A DNA stretch of 64,000 nt from Urechis unicinctus (GCA_034190875.2 CM067348.1:10633694-10697693); one strand, 5' to 3'; positions 34,593 to 46,695 are shown, numbered from the stretch's first letter. The notes: generated by a model not told the origin, from the sequence alone. Program-made: numbers and translations.

Positions 34593-35749
34593 CGTAAGTC
34601 GGAGTGTAACTGAGCGAATAAAATATTCACTCTGGGCTCGATATACACAAACTGTACGTTGAAGAGGAACTGAGACCACTCGTGCGCGATCGCCCAAGAA
34701 AGTGCTCGTCACCGTGTGGAGACAGTAAGAGCACGGGGGGCGTATCAGTATGGGTGAGTTATCCGGCGTTATCAACCCCAGTTACACATGTCGCTATGTC
34801 TCCAAGTGATCTGTCACCTTGGAGAGTTACAGCACTTGACAAGCATTCTCTCTAGTCCGTTACCAAGCTCAGAAGAGCCACTCGCTAGGGGGCACTACCT
34901 CAGTGACCCTTGATGACCTCAATTTGATGCATTATCAATGGCTGACACATGAAGCAGTGGATTGCATGACGTCATTGGACGCGTCTAATCAACCACGACG
35001 CCGGTTGTTAACCCAACAGGGGCATGTTTCAAAAATAGTCCCTGATAGTCGCTAACTCATTGAAACAATCATCGACAGCTTCGCTGACAAACAAAATCAC
35101 AGATTGACTTGAGGTATAATGTTATTATCGAGAGGCAGCCATGACCCGACGTGAGGCGACATGCAATGCGTGGCAGCTGGGACACAACACGTGGTGGGGT
35201 GACAGTATAAGTGTCCATTTGACTTCTTTCGCTATTCTTATCTATTCCTACTTACCCCACATTTGCGGTCGCCATAACGCGCAAGTGTTGGCATGTCGTT
35301 AAACGATATTCTTACCTTATATCATATCTCAGCGTACGCGCCAATGTCTAGCTTAATGTAATATAAGATGGCCGCACGTGGAAGCATAACATCTCGGCCA
35401 TGTTGTGGAACACCGCACGAGCACTGAGCAACGCGCTGACAAACAGACTCAATTTGCCCCAGCATTGTCAGCCCCTGTTGATGAGCCGTGGACGGACTGA
35501 TGGTGGAAGGCGAGTCTGGCTCGTCCCGGGGGTCGATGACAGCACGTTATCCCCGGCGGATTTCATCCATGCCAGCCAGGCGATATCGCGCTCATATCGC
35601 ACAAGTATAAACATCGCCACGCGATGCGACGTGTTATCGCCTGCCAATGCAATCGTGAGGTTGGCATGTATATAAACGCCGGGGGAGGTGAGTCAGGCGA
35701 ATAGCTCCTCATAGAATGCCGAACAGAACAGGACCTGCTGACGAACGGC
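34593..35749. other. Unique stretch
   Basis: About 1.15 kb. A 91-residue frame at 35400-35675 has no recognised domain. No mobile element recognised. Confidence 0.5.
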
Positions 35750-35835
35750 CACAGACGCTGGGCGAGATCGCCGTCGGTTACCTGTAATCTCTGCTACAGA
35801 CGCTGGATTAGATCGCAGTAGGTTACCTGTAATAA
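35750..35835. repeat. 45-bp tandem duplication
   Basis: ACAGACGCTGG and GGTTACCTGTAAT bracket two diverged copies. Confidence 0.85.
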
Positions 35836-36001
35836 TGGCATGTCTGCAAGGATGGGTACATAAACATGTGACAGAGCGGAGCTTATATATCCTCAACTTC
35901 CGGGTAACCACCAGGATACAATCGCTGTCGAATAAATTGAAACAGCTCGGGGGTCAGATTCTCGACCGCATTGACAAATCGCGATGCTGCCCTAAATGCG
36001 C

Positions 36002-36072
36002 TCAATCATCCTGGTACTGATTGCAATCATCCTGGTACTGATTGCAATCATCCTGGTACTGATTGCAATCGC
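36002..36072. repeat. 21-bp repeat, about 3 copies
   Basis: Unit CAATCATCCTGGTACTGATT+G, near exact. Confidence 0.95.
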
Positions 36073-36654
36073 CAGGTGAGATGGAATAAGGGGTCAGAGT
36101 GGAATCGGAAATTGAGAGCTTGGATTATAGTAGGCGGATAATGATGGTGGCCAAATAACGTTTTGGAAGGAGGAAGAAGTGGAAAGGGGGAGAGAGGGGC
36201 GGGAACTTAAAACGAGGCCCACCCGGGGTGTACTGGTCCGGGTTAGGAAGTTTTGGGAAGGCCGGTCTAAATGAGTAAGCAACCGATCTAAACATAGTCA
36301 CGACAGTCCAGGCACCGTACTGGCCCCATGAGGGGTAGTTGGAGGAGGTGGTTGAGGTGGGACACATGTTTAACGGCTATGACAACATACAGTGATTCCA
36401 TTAATAGTGATGATGTGTACACTGGAAGATTTAGCCCCCGAGACGCGTCGGTCGCCATGACTAATGCCCCGTACTGTACTCAATGCGATGCTTGGTGTCT
36501 GGCGGACTCGCATCGCGGGAGCAAGTACGGGGCAGACCACCACACTCCCCTCAACACCAACCCCCCCCCCCCCCAACATCCCACCAGTGCCCCAAGCCCA
36601 CCCATTGCAATGCCCACACACCCGCCAAAATCACACCCATAAACCCGGACATCA
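36073..36654. other. Unique stretch with a C run
   Basis: No gene recognised; about 14 consecutive C at 36561-36575 followed by Pro-coding C-rich sequence. Confidence 0.5.
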
Positions 36655-36745
36655 CTCACCACCTCACCCAGGACAACACCCGGACATCACTCAACACCTC
36701 ACCCAGGACAACACCCGGACATCACACCTCACCCAAGACAGAAAA
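36655..36745. repeat. 35-bp repeat, about 2.5 copies
   Basis: Core ACCTCACCCAGGACAACACC then CGGACATCACTCAAC. Confidence 0.9.
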
Positions 36746-36852
36746 CATTCGATATCTGACTCAACACTAAACTAAGTCATAGATATAGCTGCCGTGACCA
36801 GCCCTCCACATAAATTAGGGTTAATAACGTTTCTCTTCTCGAATGCCATTTC

Positions 36853-37391
36853 CATGGGTGAAAGTTGAAAATTTCCAAAATACGCCTGGCCCCCCGGAAG
36901 CTCCTGGATTTTAGCAGTTTTAGCGATTTTGCTTTGTTTATGTTTGCATCCAATTTGCGGTATGTCTTAAAATATAGTCGTAAATTCGGGTAATTCCGTT
37001 TATCTCCGCTTTTCTCTTATGGTGTTTACGGAGGCCGTTTACGAAAGCTGTCGAAGACAGACGTTGAATATCGGCAGATAAATTTATCATTTTACGGAAA
37101 AGAACGAGTATTTGGCGAAGATAACGACTAGCTGTCGGCTGCAACGCTATTTTTAGAATTAGATTGGGAAACCAGTGTTTCGTCACATGACACGTATGTT
37201 AGACTGGGGTGAATTATCTATCTTCCCAGTTTTAGACCTGCGGTTTTCGTCGATGAAAAGAAGGGTGTAGCTACCCCCCCCCCCCCCCCCCCCCCCGAAA
37301 AACTCACCGGATTTCCACGTTTTGGAAAAATGACCCCTGTGAAGGCCGAAAATACGGAATTCCGTCATAATACGGAAAACTTTCACCCATG
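36853..37391. mobile_element. Candidate non-autonomous inverted-repeat element, 539 bp
   Basis: Left end CATGGGTGAAAGTT and right end AACTTTCACCCATG form a perfect 14-bp terminal inverted repeat. The interior is AT-rich and non-coding apart from an uninterrupted C run at about 37277-37296. No convincing target-site duplication, and no second copy in the window. Confidence 0.45.
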
Positions 37392-38089
37392 CATGATTTC
37401 AAGGATGGAAGCTTTCGCTTTGAATACAGTTCGTTGCACCACGTGATCAGCGGGATAAGAACACGTGACTGGAAGGTAGGATCACAAGTATCGGCTGCCA
37501 GTCACGTGCTGTGAAGTATGATGCGAGACAATCGTTGTCCTTGCTACTAAACTAACAACCTAACTGAACGTCCCGAGTCCATCAGGTCCAGATGACAAAT
37601 AGACTGAAGACACAATCACAAGGCACAAGCCATACATACATGGCCGCTTTATAATGGCGGAGCGGGAGTCGTCAATTAGTCTCGGCTTTTTACGGTTCTT
37701 AACTCGCTTCAACATGCATCAGAAACCTACAGATCCCCACACAGACTCGTGTATCGGACGCATTGGGGAAATTTCCTCTAATCGTGACGAGGAAGTTCTG
37801 TTTTGGTTGGAAGCTTCAACAGCGAACCATTCGCGTACGTGTTCCCGATCAACTACGGTCTTCGCGTGCAGTCCGAGGCTGACCCGCCGACAATGAACAG
37901 CGCGGTGTATTAAGTCAATACAGTTATGATTGGAAAATACTAGCAATTAAGCCGTGTTGAGGGCTGGGGGGTCACACGATGCGGCCCAACTGTTACGGCG
38001 CGTCGCCCGGTAGCGAGCGAGTAGTATTCCATGTCACGAGCGAGCGTTTGTTTAGTGCGTAAGGGGAGGGGATCTCCGTGGGAACTTCA
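37392..38089. other. Unique stretch
   Basis: About 700 bases; an 80-residue frame at 37654-37896 has no recognised domain. Nothing else seen. Confidence 0.5.
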
Positions 38090-38172
38090 GCATACGGGGC
38101 CGAAACGATAGCCTAAAACGGGGCCGAAACGGTAGCCCCAAACGGGAACGAAACGATAGCCCCAAACGTCAT
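38090..38172. repeat. About 24-bp repeat, 3 copies
   Basis: Core CGAAACGATAGCCCCAAACG with GGGGC or GGAA between units. Confidence 0.88.
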
Positions 38173-38194
38173 CAATGTCAGTGATGTACGGCGG

Positions 38195-38996
38195 ACGACA
38201 CGACGGAGAGAACGAGAGAGAGATAGAGATAAGGAGAGAGAGAGATATATATATATATAGAGAGAGAGAGAGAAAAACGAGAGAGAGACGAGAGGAAGAG
38301 AGAACGAGAGAGAGAGACGAGCAGAGAGAGAGAGAGATAGAGAGACGAGGAGAGAACGAGAGAGAGAGAGAGAGAGAGACGAGAGAGAGAGAGAGAGATA
38401 AAGAGAGAGAGAGAGACGAGAAGAGAACGAGAGCGATACGAGCAGAGAGAGAGAGAGATAGAGAAGGAGAGAGGGATAGAGAGAGAGAGATGAGGAGAGA
38501 ACGAGACAGAGATAAAGAGAGAGCGAGAGACGAGGAGAGAACGGGAGAGAGATAGAGATAAAGAGAGAGAGACAAGGAGAGAACAGGAGAGAGATAGAGA
38601 TAAAGAGAGAGAGAGGAGAGAGGGACGAGAAGAGAACGAGAGAGAGTTACGAGCAGAGAGAGAGAAATAGAGATAAGGAGAGAGAGAGACGAGGAGAGAT
38701 AGAGATAAAGAGAGGGAGAGACGAGGAGAGAACGAGAGAGAGAGACGAGGAGAGTACGAGAGAGAGATAGAGAGAACGAGAGAGAGAGAGACGAGGAGAG
38801 AACGAGAGAGAGATAGAGATAAAGAGAGAGAGACAAGAGAGAACGAGAGAGAGAGACGAGAGAACGAGAGAGAGATGGAGATAAAGACAGAGAGAGACGA
38901 GAGAGAGAGAGAGAGAGGGGGAGAGAGCGAGAGAGAGATACAGATAAAGAGAGAGAGACGAGAGAGAATGAGAGAGAGAGAGAGATAACGAGAGAG

Positions 38997-39044
<48 letters not shown>

Positions 39045-39052
39045 AGAGAGAT

Positions 39053-39105
<53 letters not shown>

Positions 39106-39164
39106 GAACGAGAGAGAGAGAGAGAGACTAGAAGAGATAGAGAGAGAGAGAGAGAGAGATATAT

Positions 39165-39195
<31 letters not shown>

Positions 39196-39270
39196 CGAGA
39201 AGAGAACGAGAGAGAGATACGAGCAGAGAGATATAGAGACAGATGAAGAGGGAAAGAGAGAGAAATGCAA
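38195..39270. repeat. Long (GA)n-type polypurine tract, about 1.08 kb
   Basis: Dominated by GAGAGA with interspersed GAGACGAG, GATAGAGATAAAG and GAACGAG words that recur at loose 30- to 60-base intervals. The plus strand is almost free of pyrimidines. Long Ser/Leu or Arg/Glu frames on both strands are artefacts. Confidence 0.98.
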
Positions 39271-39420
39271 AGCGAGGGACTTAGTGAGGGAGCTAGGGAG
39301 AAAGTGAGTAAGCGAGCGAGTGAGTGTGTGGGTGAGTGAGAGAGTGAGTGAGCGAGTGAGTGTGTGGTTGAGTGCGCGAGTGTGCGAGAGAGAATGAGTG
39401 AGCGTGTGAGTGAGTTAGTA
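39271..39420. repeat. Degenerate (GTGA)n repeat
   Basis: GTGAGTGAGCGAGTGAGTG-type words for about 140 bases, continuing from the polypurine tract. Confidence 0.9.
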
Positions 39421-39572
39421 CGTGTCTATCACATCATCAGTACGTGTCTAGAAGATCATCAGTACATGTCTAGCAGATCATCAGTACATGTCTAGCAGAT
39501 CAGCAATACGTGTCTAGCAGATCATCGGTACGTGTCTAGCAGATCATCAGTACGTGTCTAGCATATCAGTAA
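39415..39572. repeat. 22-bp minisatellite, about 7 copies
   Basis: Core CAGTACGTGTCTAGCAGATC+AT with ACGT/ACAT variation at a CpG. Confidence 0.95.
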
Positions 39573-40299
39573 CTTGGACGCACTCGGCTCCCAAGCAAAG
39601 AGCCTCGCTCATTGAAACGTCAATATCAACTCCAGTCCACAACATCACTCCCGTTGCGCGGAGCAAGTCTCACAAGGACAAACTGGCCGCTCTCGGCTAC
39701 AGCGCTCATGTCCAACAGCCAGTAATATGAGTCCTGAGTTTGATACTCGCGGAAAAACGCCGCCATGCCAATATGAATTAAAGGAGGAGGCTGACTTAGA
39801 TTCCTCATTTCCGGTAGCTATTTGTCTCAGTGGGACTTGCGGGAAGCTTTCGTGTAACACGCACAATTGCGGATCCGGAGGCTGTCCGTACAATTTGTCC
39901 GCTAATGCAGCAACATGATTGTATGAATAAGTGTGAATTGTGGCAGTGGTCAGCGACTGATGGTTGAGTTACGATATTGGCAAATGAGCAGTGTTGGCAA
40001 GGAAGCCTCGGTTTGGCCAGGATTGAACTGAAGCCCGCACGGTCAGAGAGAATCATCTTGACGGTGGCGCCATCAGCAGCCCTGGCGGTATGAATAAGGG
40101 AATCAATGCGGTAATAGAATGTATATGTTGATAGAAGAGAGAGCCGAGGCTCCAACATCAACCGCACTAATTAGTTAGGTACAATAAGCGTGGACCCGTT
40201 TGACACAAACCCGTAGAAATACAACCAAATGAATCTCTTGCATTAACGTACGCCTTTTAGGGTGCGATTCGTTTATCGTACATGTTGTACACGTTCAGT
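39573..40299. other. Unique stretch
   Basis: About 730 bases. A small Cys-containing frame (39727-39918) does not match a family I know. Nothing else seen. Confidence 0.5.
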
Positions 40300-40515
40300 G
40301 GAAGGGTGGTGAGGAGGACATGACGTCACTGTCTGAGGAAGCGTGGTGAGGATGAAGTGACGTCATACGACATACAGTAACAGTGGAAGCGTGGTGAGGA
40401 TGAAGTGACGTCATATGACGTACACTGCCCGTGGAAGCGAGGTGAGGAGGAAGTGACGTCATACGACATACAGTAACAGTGGAAGCGTGGTGAGGATGAT
40501 TTGACGCCATATGAT
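40300..40515. repeat. 48-bp minisatellite, about 4 copies, with a CRE per unit
   Basis: Core GTGGAAGCGTGGTGAGGATG then AAGTGACGTCATACGACATA. Full TGACGTCA occurs at about 40321, 40359, 40407 and 40456; the last unit has TGACGCCA. Frames stay open because 48 is a multiple of three. Confidence 0.95.
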
Positions 40516-41307
40516 TTCCGGATGTAATACGGTATAGGTGGTGTTTCTCGTTGGTCTTGACGCTTGTCTAATATGAACGAGCTTTCAGGACCAATCAGCT
40601 CGGAAGCGGATGTATGAATACAAGAGAGACATCTTAATTCGATGTGTATAAAATAGCCGTGAGCGAATGAGTCATTGGGTAGCCGTCCATTGGGGACAAG
40701 ACCCATTCAAATGCACCTGCAGGATTACCTTGGCATCATCCTCGCTGATCCACGGCGCCATCTGTCAAGAATCTGTCCGCCGATTAGGTTGCGATTGCCT
40801 CGCCAGGTGGCGTCTTATCTTACTTTAATCAATTCCGGGTTTTGCCTCGGTATCACAAAGCATTTTTGGCGTGCGAGCAAAAAGATTGAGAGAAAATAAA
40901 GGTTTTTAGGTCGAGATGATCGGGAGGCATGTGTGAAAAAGAACAGACCAAGCTGATACCCTCAAGCTCCAGGCAGTTCGCACTTTGTAACGAGTTGTCT
41001 GTCAGATATTCGACTTCACTTAACGATACAGCTACGCACAGGCCAAGGTCGTTGGAGATTTTGACGTCAGATAGGAAGGAAGTGAAACAGGAGCACATGG
41101 ACGAACATTGCTAAGTGTCTAACAAACATTAACTACCTATGTTATATAGATAAATGTGGAAAAACTTTCACTACCAATGTAATATAAATATGTATGGAAC
41201 AAACCAAAACTGCAACTTTCACTACCTCTACGTGTGGCGACAGAAGATACTTGAATATCCGATTGTTCACATATGCATTATTTCAACGACCATCTGTCTT
41301 AAGCCCG
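40516..41307. other. Unique stretch
   Basis: About 790 bases; no gene or element recognised. Confidence 0.55.
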
Positions 41308-41495
41308 GGCCGTCCTATAACCAGCTGTCCAACGTTCAGGTCGTCCTATACACCAGCTGTCCAACGTTCAGGTCGTCCTATACATCAGCTGTCCAACTTT
41401 CAGGTCGTCCTTTACACCAGCTATCCAATGTCTAGGTCTTCCTTTACACCAGCTGTCCAACGTTCAGACTGGCCTTTACACGAGACCTCTAATGC
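41308..41495. repeat. 32-bp minisatellite, about 6 copies
   Basis: Core CAGGTCGTCCTATACACCAG then CTGTCCAACGTT. Confidence 0.95.
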
Positions 41496-41809
41496 GCAAT
41501 TCGCTCCCTAGACTTAACTTGGCGTGGGTTCCTCGAATCGATCCGATCGGCTATGATTTTCCGGGCATTAACATGTATCTGTTGTAGTTATGGTGGCGCA
41601 GTCAGTGATGTGGATAATAAGAGCTCGCGGGGGACACTCAATGTTTGTCGATGTCTCGCGATTGACCCACACCTGTAATGCTTAAAGCTTCGATAAATGA
41701 CATCGGAATTTCTCCTAACGCAATTAAAAGTTGCTGTCATTTAATCGCTGGACGCCGATTGGGGCTAGGTATAAATGGACCATAACTTCCATTTCGTGTA
41801 GCGACGGAA
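41496..41809. other. Unique stretch
   Basis: About 310 bases, nothing recognised. Confidence 0.55.
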
Positions 41810-43568
41810 TGGTGAGATCCGGTGAGGGGGGAGTGGCGAATAAGGTTGGAGTGTGAGATCAGGTGAGGAGGGAGTGGCGGATAAGGTTGGAGTGTGAGAT
41901 CCGGTGAGGAGGAGGGGGTGGTGAATAAGGTTGGAGTGTGAGAGGAGTGAGGAGGGGAGTGGCGAATAAGGTTGGAGTGTGAGATCCGGTGAGGGGGGAG
42001 TGGCGAATAATGTTGGAGTGTGAGATCCAGTGAGGGGGGAGTGGTGAATAAGGTTGGAGTGTGAGATCAGGTGAGGGGGGAGTGGCGAATAAGGTTGGAG
42101 TGTGAGATCAGGTGAGAGAGGAGGGAGTGGCGGATAAGGTTGGAGTGTGAGATCCGGTGAGGAGGAGGGGGTGGTGAATAAGGTTGGAGTGTGAGATCCA
42201 GTGAGGAGGGAGTGGCGAATAAGGTTGGAGTGTGAGATCCGGTGAGGGGGGAGTGGCGAATAATGTTAGAGTGTGAGATCCAGTGAGGGGGGAGTGGTGA
42301 ATAAGGTTGGAGTGTGAGATCAGGTGAGGGGGGAGTGGCGAATAAGGTTGGAGTGTGAGATCCGGTGAGGAAGAGGGAGTGGCGAATAAGGTTGGAGTGT
42401 GAGATCCAGTGAGGGGGGAGTGGCGGATAAAGTTGGAGTGTGAGATCCGGTGAGGAGGAGGGAGTGACGAATAAGGTTGGAGCGTGAGATCCAGTGAGGG
42501 GGGAGTGGCGAATAAGGTTGGAGTGTGAGATCCGGTGAGGAGGAGGGAGTGGCGAATAAGGTTGGAGTGTGAGATCCAGTGAGGGGGGAGTGGCGAATAA
42601 GGTTGGATTGTGAGATCCAGTGAGGGGGGAGTGGCGAATAAGGTTGGAGTGTGAGATCAAGTGAGGGAGGAGTGGCGAATAAGGTTATGTGAGATCCAGT
42701 GAGGGGGGAGTGGCGAATAAGGTTGGAGTGTGAGATCCAGTGAGGGGGGAGTGGCGGATAAGGTTGGAGTGTGAGATCCAGTGAGGGGGGAGTGGCGGAT
42801 AAGGTTGGAGTGTGAGATCCGGTGAGGAGGAGGGAGTGGCGAATAAGGTTGGAGTGTGAGATCCAGCGAGGGGGGGGGGAGTGGCGAATAAGGTTGGAGT
42901 GTGAGATCAAGTGAGGGGGAGTGGCGAATAAGGTTGGATGTGAGATCCGGTGAAGGGGGGAGTGGCGAATAAGGTTGGAGTGTGAGATCCAGTGAGGGGG
43001 GAGTGGCGAATAAGGTTGGAGTGTGAGATCCGGTGAGGGGGGAGTGGCGAATAAGGTTGGAGTGTGAGATCGGGTGAGGAGGGGGAGTGGCGAATAAGGT
43101 GGAGTGTGAGATCCGGTGAGGGGGAGTGGCGAATAAGGTTGGAGTGTGAGATCCGGGTGGGGGGGGAGTGGCGAATAAGGTGGAGTGTGAGATCCGGTGA
43201 GGGGGGAGTGGCGAATAAGGTTGGAGTGTGAGATCCGGTGAGGGGGGAGTGGCGAATAAGGTTGGAGTGTGAGATCCAGTGAGGGGGGAGCGGCGAATAA
43301 TGTTGGAGTGTCAGATCCGGTGAGGAGGAGGGAGTGGCGAATAATGTTGGAGTGTGAGATCCTGTGAGGGGGGAGTGGCGGATAAGGATGGAGTGTGAGA
43401 TCCAGTGAGGGGGGAGTGGCGAATAAGGTTGGAGTGTGAGATCCAGTGGGGGGGGGGGGGAGTGGCGAATAAGGTTGCAGTGTGAGAACCAGTGAGGGGG
43501 GAGTGGCGAATAACGTGGAGTGTGAGATCCGGTAAGGAGGAGGGAGTGGCGAATAAGGTTGGAGTAGA
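41810..43568. repeat. 41-45-bp G-rich minisatellite, about 42 copies
   Basis: Core GGCGAATAAGGTTGGAGTGT then GAGATCCGGTGAGGGGGGAG. Unit length varies with the G run and with a GGAGGAGGG insertion. Runs of up to 12 G occur (about 43449-43460). Long Pro-rich minus-strand frames (to 476 residues) arise from frame switching between unit lengths and are artefacts. Confidence 0.98.
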
Positions 43569-43944
43569 AGTAGGGTGGGTGTGTGTATAAGGCGTTCTTG
43601 AACATCCACCATCCGGTCGGTGGGAGCCGTGCGCCTGAAGGCGGGCAGGGCGGTGTCCGGCTGTACGCATGACGTAGGCTCAATCTGTGTGATTACCGAG
43701 TAGGCATCATCCACCTTTATTTGCCATGCACGTAAGTCTGCTGTATGCAAACAAGGCGTTTGACCGACCGAGGTTGTCCCACTTCATTGATGTGACGAGC
43801 ATAGCTCGGGCAGATAATCGCTCGTCCAATCATTAATGTCAAATAAGTGCCTCATCGATGTCAAATAAGTCCCACATCGACAACGCCATGTTGTGATTAA
43901 GCCGACGATTTGGTGCCGTTTACGTGTATAATAATCACAAATCC
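43569..43944. other. Unique stretch
   Basis: About 375 bases, nothing recognised. Confidence 0.55.
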
Positions 43945-44042
43945 TCATAAAGCCACCAGTGGGACAGGTTAAAACCATCAACAGACCCCATATAACCACC
44001 AGTGGGACAGGTGAAACCATCAATAGAACAGATATAACCACC
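43945..44042. repeat. About 43-bp repeat, 2 copies and a partial
   Basis: Core ACCACCAGTGGGACAGGT then GAAACCATCAA. Confidence 0.9.
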
Positions 44043-44044
44043 AT

Positions 44045-45373
44045 TATGAGTAATAGAGTGATGAGGGGGGGAGGCGATGGAGTCATTAGCCGGGTATGTG
44101 ATGGAGTAATTAGGTGGGTGGTGATGGAGTGATGAGGCGGGTGTGCGATGGAGTCATTAGGTGGGTGCGTGTGATGGAGTCATTAGGTGGGTGCGTGTGA
44201 TGGAGTCATTAGGTGGGTGCGTGTGATTGAGTCGTTAGGTGGTCGCGTGTGATTGAGTCATTAGGCGGGTGTGTGATGGAGCGTTGAGGCGGGTGTATGT
44301 GTGATGGAGTCATTAGGCGGGTGTGTGTAATGGAATCATTAGGCGGGGTGTGTGATGGAGTCATTGGGCGGCAGTGTGCGATGGAGTTATTAGGTGTGTG
44401 CGTGTGGAGTCATTAGGCGGGTGTGTGTAATGGAGTCATTAGGCGGGTGTATGATTGAGTCATTAGGCGGGTGGTGATGGAGTGATGAGGCGGGTGTGTG
44501 ATAGAGTCATTAGGTGGGTGTGTGATGGAGTCATTAGGCGGGTGTGTGATGGAGTCATTAGGTGTGTGTGATGGAGTCATTAGGTGTGTGTGATGGAGTC
44601 ATTAGGTGGATGTGTGAGGCATTTATTGAGCTGGCGAGCGCCAACGCGTAGATAACAAGCGCGGCGAGTGCCAGCGTGTGATGGTGGTACGGGTGTGCGG
44701 TCGGCGATGGCTTGTCGTGTAGCGATCACTTTTCACGTGAAGACGCGCTCATTAGGCGGGTGTGTGTAATGGAGTCATTAGGCGGGGTGTGTGATGGAGT
44801 CATTGGGCGGCAGTGTGCGATGGAGTCATTAGGTGTGTGCGTGTGGAGTCATTAGGCGGGTGTGTGTAATGGAGTCATTAGGTGTGTGTAATGGAGTCAT
44901 TAGGCGGGTGTGTGATGGAGTCATTAGGCGGGTGTGTGATTGAGTCATTAGGCGGGTGTATGATTGAGTCATTAGGCGGGTGTGGTGGCGATGGAGTCAC
45001 TTTTCACGTGAAGACGCGCTGAGGCGGGGGTGTGGAGTGAGAGTCATTAGGAGTGGGTGTGTGCGTGTGTGAGGGAGTCATTAGGTGGGTGCGTGTGATG
45101 GAGTCATTAGGTGGGTGCGTGTGATGGAGTCATTAGGCGGGTGTGTGATGGAGTCATTAGGCGGGTGTGTGATGGAGTCATTAGGTGTGTGTGATGGAGT
45201 CATTAGGTGTGTGTGATGGAGTCATTAGGTGGATGTGTGAGGCATTTATTGAGCTGGCGAGCGCCAACGCGTAGATAACAAGCGCGGCGAGTGCCAGCGT
45301 GTGATGGTGGTACGGGTGTGCGGTCGGCGATGGCTTGTCGTGTAGCGATCACTTTTCACGTGAAGACGCGCTC
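44045..45373. repeat. 22-25-bp minisatellite with nested segmental duplications
   Basis: Basic unit GATGGAGTCATTAGGCGGGT plus GTGT. A unique 133-bp block is present at 44618-44750 and 45241-45373 with no difference I can see, 623 bases apart and each flanked by the same order of variant units. A 23-base piece of its tail recurs at 44998-45020. A run of variant units at about 44312-44440 is copied at about 44751-44880. Confidence 0.97.
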
Positions 45374-45569
45374 TGATTGCATTCTGTCACACAAGGAGAT
45401 GGCCGCCTAATTACCAAGACGACAGCACAACAGCAGCAGCAGCAGCCAGGGAAGACAGGTTGAATCTCGAGCCAGATGGGCTAATGTTGTCTTTAGGAGA
45501 GCATATTGCACGAGGACTCTTCTGAACACGATCTGTTTCGTCTGTTGTGGTACGAGCGCCGCTGAATAA
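45374..45569. other. Unique stretch with a short CAG run
   Basis: Contains about five CAG/AGC units at 45430-45447. Nothing else recognised. Confidence 0.5.
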
Positions 45570-46125
45570 TCCAATATGGCATGCACACAGATCACACCTA
45601 GCGCTGTATGGCATACACACAGATCACACCTAGCGCAGTATGGCATACACACAGATCACACCTAGCACTGTATGGCATGCACGCAGATCACACCTAGCGC
45701 AGTATGGCATACACACAGATCTTACTTAGCGCAGTATGGCATACACACAGATCACACCTAGCGCTGCATGGCATGCAAGCAGATCACACCTAGCGCAGTA
45801 TGGCATACACACAGATCTCACCTAGCGCAGTAAGGCATACACACAGATCACACCTAGAGCTGTATGGAACGCACATAGATCACACCTAGCGCTGTATGAC
45901 ATGCACACAGATCACACCTAGCGCAGTATGGCATACACACAGATCACACCTAGCGCTGTATGGCAAGCACACAGATCCTACCTAGCGCAGTATGGCATAC
46001 ACACAGATCACACCTAGCGATGTATGGCATGCACGCAGATCACACCTAGCGCTGTATGGCATGCATACAGATCCTACCTAGCACAGTATGGTATGCACAC
46101 AGAACACACCTAGCGTAGTATGGAC
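45570..46125. repeat. 32-bp minisatellite, about 17 copies
   Basis: Core AGCGCAGTATGGCATACACA then CAGATCACACCT. CAGTATGG/CTGTATGG and CATACAC/CATGCAC variants tend to alternate in the right half. Confidence 0.97.
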
Positions 46126-46254
46126 GCTTGAAGAGGGATTCACCAAATGGAGACTGTTAACGTCAAGTGCTTATGTTGCATCAATTATAAACTTTATGCA
46201 GTGATTGATGGCATATGTGCGTCTGATGTGATCGTAGACGCTCTAGTATTACAC
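46126..46254. other. Unique spacer between arrays
   Basis: Short spacer with nothing recognised. Confidence 0.5.
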
Positions 46255-46695
46255 GAGGCCCTCTGATGTCACCTAAGACAACCTGGTGTTTCATGAGGCC
46301 CTCTGATGTCACCCAAGACAACCTGGTGTTTCATGAGGCCCTCTGATGTCACCCAAGACAACCTGGTGTTTCATGAGGCCCTCTGATGTCACCCAAGACG
46401 CTCTGATATTACATGAGGCCCTCTGATGTCACCCAAGACGCTCTGATATTACATGAGGCCCTCTGATGTCACCCAAGACGCTCTGATATTACATGAGGCC
46501 CTCTGATGTCACCCAAGACGCTCTGATGATTACATGAGGCCCTCTGATTCTGATATTACATGAGGCCCTCTGATGTCACCCAAGACGCTCTGATATTACA
46601 TGAGGCCCTCTGATGTCACCCAAGACGCTCTGATATTACATGAGGCCCTCTGATGTCACCCAAGACGCTCTGATATTACATGAGGCCCTCTGATC
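46255..46695. repeat. 40-bp minisatellite, about 11 copies, two classes
   Basis: All units share CATGAGGCCCTCTGATGTCA and CCCAAGAC. Left units continue AACCTGGTGTTT; right units continue GCTCTGATATTA. The switch is sharp at about 46395. One unit near 46525-46565 has an internal deletion. Confidence 0.97.

Noticed and set aside
39727..39918. Small Cys-containing frame considered as a possible further NALF exon or secreted peptide
   Set aside because: Wrong strand for NALF, cysteine spacing does not match the family, no signal peptide.
42320..43750. 476-residue Pro-rich minus-strand frame
   Set aside because: Generated by a 41-45-bp G-rich minisatellite; the repeat peptide changes frame with unit length and resembles no family.
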